Assembly (NCBI GenBank): GCA_024234855.1
Contig: JACKNN010000003.1
Coordinates: forward strand, 186,001 to 250,000
Source of the DNA: Pseudomonadales bacterium
GTDB lineage: Bacteria; Pseudomonadota; Gammaproteobacteria; Pseudomonadales; Halieaceae
DNA length: 64,000 bases
Direction of reading: 5' to 3'
This document shows, piece after piece, positions 59,462 to 64,000 of the stretch; position 1 is the stretch's first letter, and each line of letters begins with the position of its first letter. The notes under the pieces are model-generated. The model had not been told where the DNA came from, did no database searches, and saw only the letters and a program-made list of their open reading frames with translations. The translations under genes and the position numbers were made by a program.

Positions 59462-61516
59462 ATGCGCAACGTCGACAAACTGGTTAAACCGCAGGGCCGC
59501 ACCGTGTTGTTAAGGCATCACCTTGCCTTCATCATCGCCAGTGCCCTCGTTCTGTGGTGCATGTTTACCCTGCTGCGGGTCGCGCTGTTTGTTTATAACC
59601 TCGACCTGGTGGGCTCCGCGCCGGCCGCTTACTTTGTCCAGGCTTTTTCCAATGGCGTCCGCTTCGACCTGCGGCTGGTGGCCTATATCTGCATGCCGCT
59701 CGTGTTTTCAACGCTGAGCTTCCGGACAATGCAGGCGCGCGGCTTCCATGTCGCATGGCTCACGCTGCTGGCGAGCGTGACCTTGTTCCTGGGCCTGGTA
59801 GAACTCGATTTTTACCGCGAGTTCCAGCAGCGCCTGAATTCGCTGTTCTTCCAGTACCTCAACGAGGCTCCGGCCACGGTTGTCAGCATGCTCTGGCACG
59901 GGTTTCCGGTGGTGCGTTATCTGGCCGGCTGGCTGCTGTTATCAGTGCTGCTGTTTTACGTATTCAGGTGTATTGATCGATGGGCCAGCTCGCAACAGCA
60001 GGCCGTGGCCACCCCGGTGGTGGCCGCGGCGCCGTGGTACGTCCGGGTGCCGGTCTTCCTGGTATGCCTGCTTGCCGCCGTGGCCCTGGCCAGGGGCACC
60101 CTGCAGCAGGGCCCACCCCTGCGCTGGGGTGCGGCCTACACAACCGATTCACTGTTCGCCAACCAGTTGGGGCTCAACGCGACCCTGTCGCTGGCTGATG
60201 CGGCCAAGGAGTACTTTTCATCCCGGCGCGCCAATGTCCGGCGCGCAACCCTGACGGGTGCGGACGCAACCGGGACTGTGCGCACTATGCTGCTGGCCGC
60301 GGATGAGCAGCTTGTCGACGCCGAAACCGCCACGGTCCGCAGGCGCGCAAGTCCGGGTGCGGCCGGTGCCCTGGCGATAAAAAATATCGTCATTATCCTG
60401 ATGGAAAGTTTCGCTGGACACTATGTCGGCGCGCTGGGTGGGAAGGGTGATATCACGCCACATTTCGACGCGCTGAGTCGGGAGGGCCTGCTGTTTACCC
60501 GGTTTTTCTCCAATGGCACCCACACCCACCAGGGTATGTTCGCTACCATGGCGTGCTTCCCCAACCTCCCGGGTTTGGAATACCTGATGCAGCAGCCCGA
60601 GGGGGCGCATCATTTTTCCGGGCTGCCGCAACTGCTGGGTAACTTCGGGTATGCAGACCTGTATGTCTACAACGGCGACTTCGCCTGGGACAACCAGGCG
60701 GGTTTTTTTCGCAACCAGGGCTTGCGGCACTACATCGGCAGGCAGGATTTCATCGACCCTGTCTTTTCCGATCCCACCTGGGGGGTATCGGATGAGGATA
60801 TGTTCGCGCGGGCGGCGAGCGAACTGGAGCAGAACTATGGTGACAGGCCTTTCTACGCGCTGCTGCAAACCCTGTCCAACCACACGCCCTACGCGCTGCC
60901 GGAGGAGCTGCCGGTTGCACCGGTGACGGGATTTGATCACCTCGATCAACACCTGACAGCCATGCGCTATTCCGACTGGGCGCTGGGTGAGTTCTTCCAG
61001 CGGGCAAAACAGCTGCCGTATTACAACCAGACACTGTTTGTCGTGGTCGGCGATCACGGTTTTGGCACGCCCGAGCAGCTGACGGATATGAATCTTTATC
61101 GCTATTACGTGCCGTTGTTGCTGATTGCCCCGGGGGTGCAGGAAAAATTTGGCGAGCGGATCGATGTTGTCGGCACCCAGGTGGATATAGTCCCCACCAT
61201 AATGGGACGACTGGGTATGCCCTATACCCATCAGTGCTGGGGCCGCGACCTGTTGGCACTGGATCCCGCCGACCCGGGGTTTGGCGTCATCAAGCCCTCC
61301 GGCAGCGACCAGACCACCGCCATCATCGCGGGTGACAAGGTGCTGGTACAGCCGCCGGGTCGGGCCACTGCGCTCTTTCGCTACCGGCTCAACGGCGACG
61401 TCGGTTTCAGCAAGGTCGCAGACAAGCCTCTTGGCGACACACTGCAGCACCGGCTGGACGCCTATATTCAGGCTGCCACGCAGGGTTTGCTGGGCAATAC
61501 CGTCGGTGTCGAGTAG
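59462..61516 (+). CDS. LtaS-like membrane sulfatase-fold transferase (phosphoglycerol/phosphoethanolamine transferase family)
   Basis: A 684-residue protein. Five N-terminal transmembrane helices (about 22-220) carry a periplasmic alkaline-phosphatase/sulfatase-fold domain from about 305. Metal and nucleophile residues of LtaS are recognisable: IILMESFAGHYVGALGG (Glu315), SNGTHTHQGMFATMAC (Thr353 nucleophile), and VVVGDHGFGTP (Asp-His pair). In Gram-positive bacteria this family polymerises lipoteichoic acid; in Gram-negative bacteria relatives add phosphoglycerol or phosphoethanolamine to glycans or lipids, for example OpgB. The acceptor is unknown. A DUF2855 gene and a sulfatase follow on the same strand, separated by 155 and 55 bp. 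Confidence 0.88.
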   Translation: MRNVDKLVKPQGRTVLLRHHLAFIIASALVLWCMFTLLRVALFVYNLDLVGSAPAAYFVQAFSNGVRFDLRLVAYICMPLVFSTLSFRTMQARGFHVAWLTLLASVTLFLGLVELDFYREFQQRLNSLFFQYLNEAPATVVSMLWHGFPVVRYLAGWLLLSVLLFYVFRCIDRWASSQQQAVATPVVAAAPWYVRVPVFLVCLLAAVALARGTLQQGPPLRWGAAYTTDSLFANQLGLNATLSLADAAKEYFSSRRANVRRATLTGADATGTVRTMLLAADEQLVDAETATVRRRASPGAAGALAIKNIVIILMESFAGHYVGALGGKGDITPHFDALSREGLLFTRFFSNGTHTHQGMFATMACFPNLPGLEYLMQQPEGAHHFSGLPQLLGNFGYADLYVYNGDFAWDNQAGFFRNQGLRHYIGRQDFIDPVFSDPTWGVSDEDMFARAASELEQNYGDRPFYALLQTLSNHTPYALPEELPVAPVTGFDHLDQHLTAMRYSDWALGEFFQRAKQLPYYNQTLFVVVGDHGFGTPEQLTDMNLYRYYVPLLLIAPGVQEKFGERIDVVGTQVDIVPTIMGRLGMPYTHQCWGRDLLALDPADPGFGVIKPSGSDQTTAIIAGDKVLVQPPGRATALFRYRLNGDVGFSKVADKPLGDTLQHRLDAYIQAATQGLLGNTVGVE

Positions 61517-61671
61517 TGACATATGGGGTGTCATAAGGCAGGTTGGGGTGGTAGTATTTCGAGCCCGTGCAATGCTGCCGCGCACCTGTGGCGCGGACAT
61601 AAGAAACACCAGGCCCTTCAGTTCGCGGGCGCGATCCCGGTAGGACACCTGCCTGTCCAAGGAGAAGATTT

Positions 61672-62757
61672 ATGACCCAGAGCACTGAGTTGTGGGTGGA
61701 CCGCAACAACTACAGGAATACCCGGATTGTTAACGCCACCCTGGCTGCCCCGGGCCAGGGCGAGGTGCTGGTCGCGATCGACCGGTTCGGCCTGACCTCC
61801 AATAATGTCAGCTACGCCCTTTCCGGCGACATGATCGGCTACTGGGGCTACTATCCGGCCGAGGGCGACTGGGGCAAGGTGCCGGTCTGGGGCTGCGCCA
61901 ACGTGGTGGCATCCAACTGTGCGGATGTCCCGGTGGGCGAGCGGCTGTGGGGTTTTTTCCCCATGGCGAGCCACGCGATACTGCGCCCGGGCAAGGTTCG
62001 TGAAGACCAGTTCGTCGATATCTCGGAACATCGAAAGGCGCTGCCGACGCTCTACAATGGCTACCGGCGCACCCGCGCCGAGCCCGCGTTCCTGCAGTCG
62101 ATGGAAGTGGAGCGCTGCCTGCTGTTTCCCCTGTTCGCCACCTCGTTCGTGATTTACGACTACCTCGTGGATAACGATTTTTTCGGCGCACAGCAGGTAT
62201 TGATTGGCTCGGTGTCTTCGAAAACCGGATTTGGCCTGGCCCAGATGCTGCACGATGACCCGCAGGTCACCCGGCGCGTGATCGGACTGACCTCGCCGGG
62301 CAATGTTGCCTTTGTGGAACGTCTCGGTTGCTGCGATGAACTGGTGACCTATGGCAACGAGGCGAAAATTGACACGGCTGTGCCCACAGTCTACGTGGAT
62401 ATGTCCGGCGACACGAAGTTGCAATCTGTGCTGCACAATTTGCTGGGCACTAACATGGTGGCGAGTGAGTCGGTGGGGGCCACCCACTGGGAGGCGCGCG
62501 GCGCGACCGGCGACCTGCCGGGCGCCAGGCCGCAATTCTTTTTTGCCCCCAGCCAGATCGGCAAGCGCGAGACCGATTGGGGCCCTGGCGTGGTGATGAT
62601 GAAGGCGATGATGGCCAGCGCGGAGGTGGCGAAAAAAGTCCAGGGCGACCTGGCAGTGGAGTGGATCAGGGGTGCGGACACGCTCGCCTCCGCGTGGTCG
62701 GAGCTGCTGGACAACAAGGTCTCCCCCGATCGGGGCCTGATGGTGTCGTTGCTGTGA
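61672..62757 (+). CDS. DUF2855 family protein (MDR/quinone-oxidoreductase-like)
   Basis: A 361-residue DUF2855 protein. Recognisable family segments are GEVLVAIDRFGLTSNNVSYA, GYWGYYPAEGDWGKVPVWG, GERLWGFFPMASH, the tyrosine-rich LPTLYNGYRRT and SSKTGFGLAQML. The last two suggest a relic of the MDR Rossmann fold, but typical zinc ligands and a clean GxGxxG are absent. Genes of this family are common in Halieaceae and mycobacteria near lipid-catabolic genes. The reaction is unknown. The ATG follows AAGGAGAAG. Confidence 0.87.
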   Translation: MTQSTELWVDRNNYRNTRIVNATLAAPGQGEVLVAIDRFGLTSNNVSYALSGDMIGYWGYYPAEGDWGKVPVWGCANVVASNCADVPVGERLWGFFPMASHAILRPGKVREDQFVDISEHRKALPTLYNGYRRTRAEPAFLQSMEVERCLLFPLFATSFVIYDYLVDNDFFGAQQVLIGSVSSKTGFGLAQMLHDDPQVTRRVIGLTSPGNVAFVERLGCCDELVTYGNEAKIDTAVPTVYVDMSGDTKLQSVLHNLLGTNMVASESVGATHWEARGATGDLPGARPQFFFAPSQIGKRETDWGPGVVMMKAMMASAEVAKKVQGDLAVEWIRGADTLASAWSELLDNKVSPDRGLMVSLL

Positions 62758-62812
62758 GGCCGCCGCCTGGCGGCGCGGCGGCGGGCGCCCTCCCGCAGCG
62801 GTTAAGGGCCTT

Positions 62813-64000
62813 ATGAAAAAGAGTGTTGTTGCACTGCTGGTAGTGGCCATCGGCGCGTATGCCGGCTGGCAGAACCGGGTCAACCTGCTGGTGTGGGGGC
62901 TGCCCCTGGTGACCAGGATTACCCGACCCGTCGGGCCGACTATCCCGGTGGTGTGGCCCAGTGGGCCGGCAACGGCCAGCAAGCCGCCCGCAGAGCGCCC
63001 GCCCAACATCGTGTTCATCCTGGCGGATGACATGGGTTTTAACGATATTTCATTGTACAACGGCGGCGCGGCGGATGGCTCCCTGAAGACGCCGCATATC
63101 GACGCCATCGCCCGCCGGGGGGTGTTATTCGAGGACGGCTACGCCGCCAACGCGGTCTGCGCCCCCTCCCGCGCGTCCATCATGACCGGGCGCTACTCGA
63201 CGCGCTTCGGCTTCGAGTTCACCCCTTTCATGAATATCGGCACCACCATATTCACCTGGATGGACGAACTCGACCCACCGCCGATTCCCGTATTCATAGA
63301 CCAGGCCCGTGCGCGGCAGCTGCCGCCATTCCAGGACCTGGGGATGCCGGCGTCGGAAATCACCATCGCGGAAGTGCTGAAACCCCAGGGTTATTACACC
63401 GCCCACATCGGCAAATGGCACCTGGGATATCTCAAGGGTATGCGCCCGGAGGACCAGGGATTCGACGACAGCCTGAATATGGCTGGCACCCTGTACCTGC
63501 CCGTTGATGATCCTGACGTGGTGAATGCCCGGCAGGAAAGTGAAGGCATCGACAGGATGGTGTGGGCCACGGCGCGGTATGCGGCCCAGTTCAATGGCGG
63601 CGATGATTTTGAGCCCGGCGGTTACCTGACGGACTATTACACCGACGAGGCGATCAAGGTCATTGAGGCTAACCGCAATCGCCCTTTTTTCCTGTACCTT
63701 GCCCACTGGGGTATTCACAACCCGCTGCAGGCGAGCAGGGAAGATTACGACGCCTTTCCCGGCATCGAAAATCATGCCCTGCGGGTATACGCCGGCATGA
63801 TCCGGGCTCTTGACCGCAGTGTCGGCCGCATCGTCAAGGCGCTTGAGGACAACGGCCTGGGTGACAATACGCTCATCGTATTCACCAGCGATAACGGCGG
63901 CGCCGGCTATATCGGCCTGCCGGACATCAATAAACCCTTTCGCGGCTGGAAACTCGATCATTTCGAGGGTGGTATACACGTGCCCTTCATGGCCCAATGG
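62813..64000 (+). CDS. Arylsulfatase (type I, formylglycine), 3' end beyond the window
   Basis: The frame from ATG 62813 is open to the window edge (396 codons). An N-terminal signal anchor (KKSVVALLVVAIGAYAGW) and a linker precede the sulfatase domain at about residue 63. The metal site is NIVFILADDMGFND. The formylglycine motif is CAPSR with Cys116 (AVCAPSRASIMTGRYSTRFG), the correct C-x-P-x-R for sulfatase maturation. Further conserved sequences are YYTAHIGKWHLGY, FFLYLAHWGIHNPLQ and FTSDNGGAG. It hydrolyses sulfate esters outside the cytoplasm; marine bacteria use such enzymes on sulfated glycans or steroids. Substrate is not inferable. Confidence 0.93.
   Translation, partial: MKKSVVALLVVAIGAYAGWQNRVNLLVWGLPLVTRITRPVGPTIPVVWPSGPATASKPPAERPPNIVFILADDMGFNDISLYNGGAADGSLKTPHIDAIARRGVLFEDGYAANAVCAPSRASIMTGRYSTRFGFEFTPFMNIGTTIFTWMDELDPPPIPVFIDQARARQLPPFQDLGMPASEITIAEVLKPQGYYTAHIGKWHLGYLKGMRPEDQGFDDSLNMAGTLYLPVDDPDVVNARQESEGIDRMVWATARYAAQFNGGDDFEPGGYLTDYYTDEAIKVIEANRNRPFFLYLAHWGIHNPLQASREDYDAFPGIENHALRVYAGMIRALDRSVGRIVKALEDNGLGDNTLIVFTSDNGGAGYIGLPDINKPFRGWKLDHFEGGIHVPFMAQW

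Overview
The window is a chromosomal segment of a high-GC marine-type gammaproteobacterium. The syntenic block accA-tilS-pyrG-kdsA-eno-ftsB-ispD-ispF-truD-pcm-nlpD-rpoS, followed further on by mutS-fdxA, is the Pseudomonas-like gammaproteobacterial order. The accessory content points to the Halieaceae/OM60-NOR5 neighbourhood (Haliea, Halioglobus): a TonB-dependent receptor, a CYP153-type P450, acyl-CoA catabolism genes, DUF2855, DUF3604, sulfatase and PEP-CTERM. That placement is an inference; no rRNA is present. No rRNA, tRNA, CRISPR array or intact insertion sequence was recognised.

Layout. 1-9.2 kb: start of a small unknown gene, a PhoD-like phosphatase, msrA, a CBS-pair protein, a TonB receptor, rsmE, rimO and a BON-LysM protein. 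9.2-19.1 kb: an island with visibly lower GC. It holds a PEP-CTERM protein behind a near-consensus sigma-54 promoter, a giant 2866-residue RHS/YD-repeat surface protein with an uncharacterised C-terminal tip, and a 400-bp degenerate stretch. 19.1-25.1 kb: a DUF3604 lipoprotein, an atypical crotonase, a DUF2244 protein, a sulfurtransferase, rluA and a methyltransferase. 25.2-38.2 kb: the housekeeping block, dense and partly translationally coupled. surE is missing between truD and pcm, and a DUF368 (polyprenyl-phosphate translocase) gene sits between pcm and nlpD. 38.4-41.9 kb: a redox cluster of [2Fe-2S] ferredoxin, CYP153-like P450, a divergent FinR-like LysR regulator and ferredoxin-NADP reductase (fpr). 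41.9-45.2 kb: a GNAT protein, two small cysteine-containing unknowns, a DUF3014 protein, a strong bidirectional terminator and fdxA. 45.3-52.5 kb: mutS and a two-gene RND efflux operon.

52.7-55.7 kb holds the most interesting functional arrangement. purK, purE, an SbtA-type sodium/bicarbonate symporter and an SbtB-like PII protein form one operon in which every junction overlaps by 1-4 nt. PurK consumes bicarbonate, so the operon looks like a dedicated substrate-supply and carboxylation module under PII-type control. Both purine enzymes show departures from the usual active-site surroundings, so a specialised paralogous function is also possible.

55.7-64 kb: a reverse-strand thiolase / enoyl-CoA hydratase / acyl-CoA dehydrogenase set for beta-oxidation-type catabolism, with a 15-bp tandem repeat in its leader region. 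This is followed by an LtaS-like membrane sulfatase-fold enzyme, a DUF2855 dehydrogenase-like protein and the first 396 codons of an arylsulfatase that runs off the window.

Starts were refined by eye from Shine-Dalgarno position and family alignment. Function calls rest on recognised motifs and remembered family sequences; no database search was possible.
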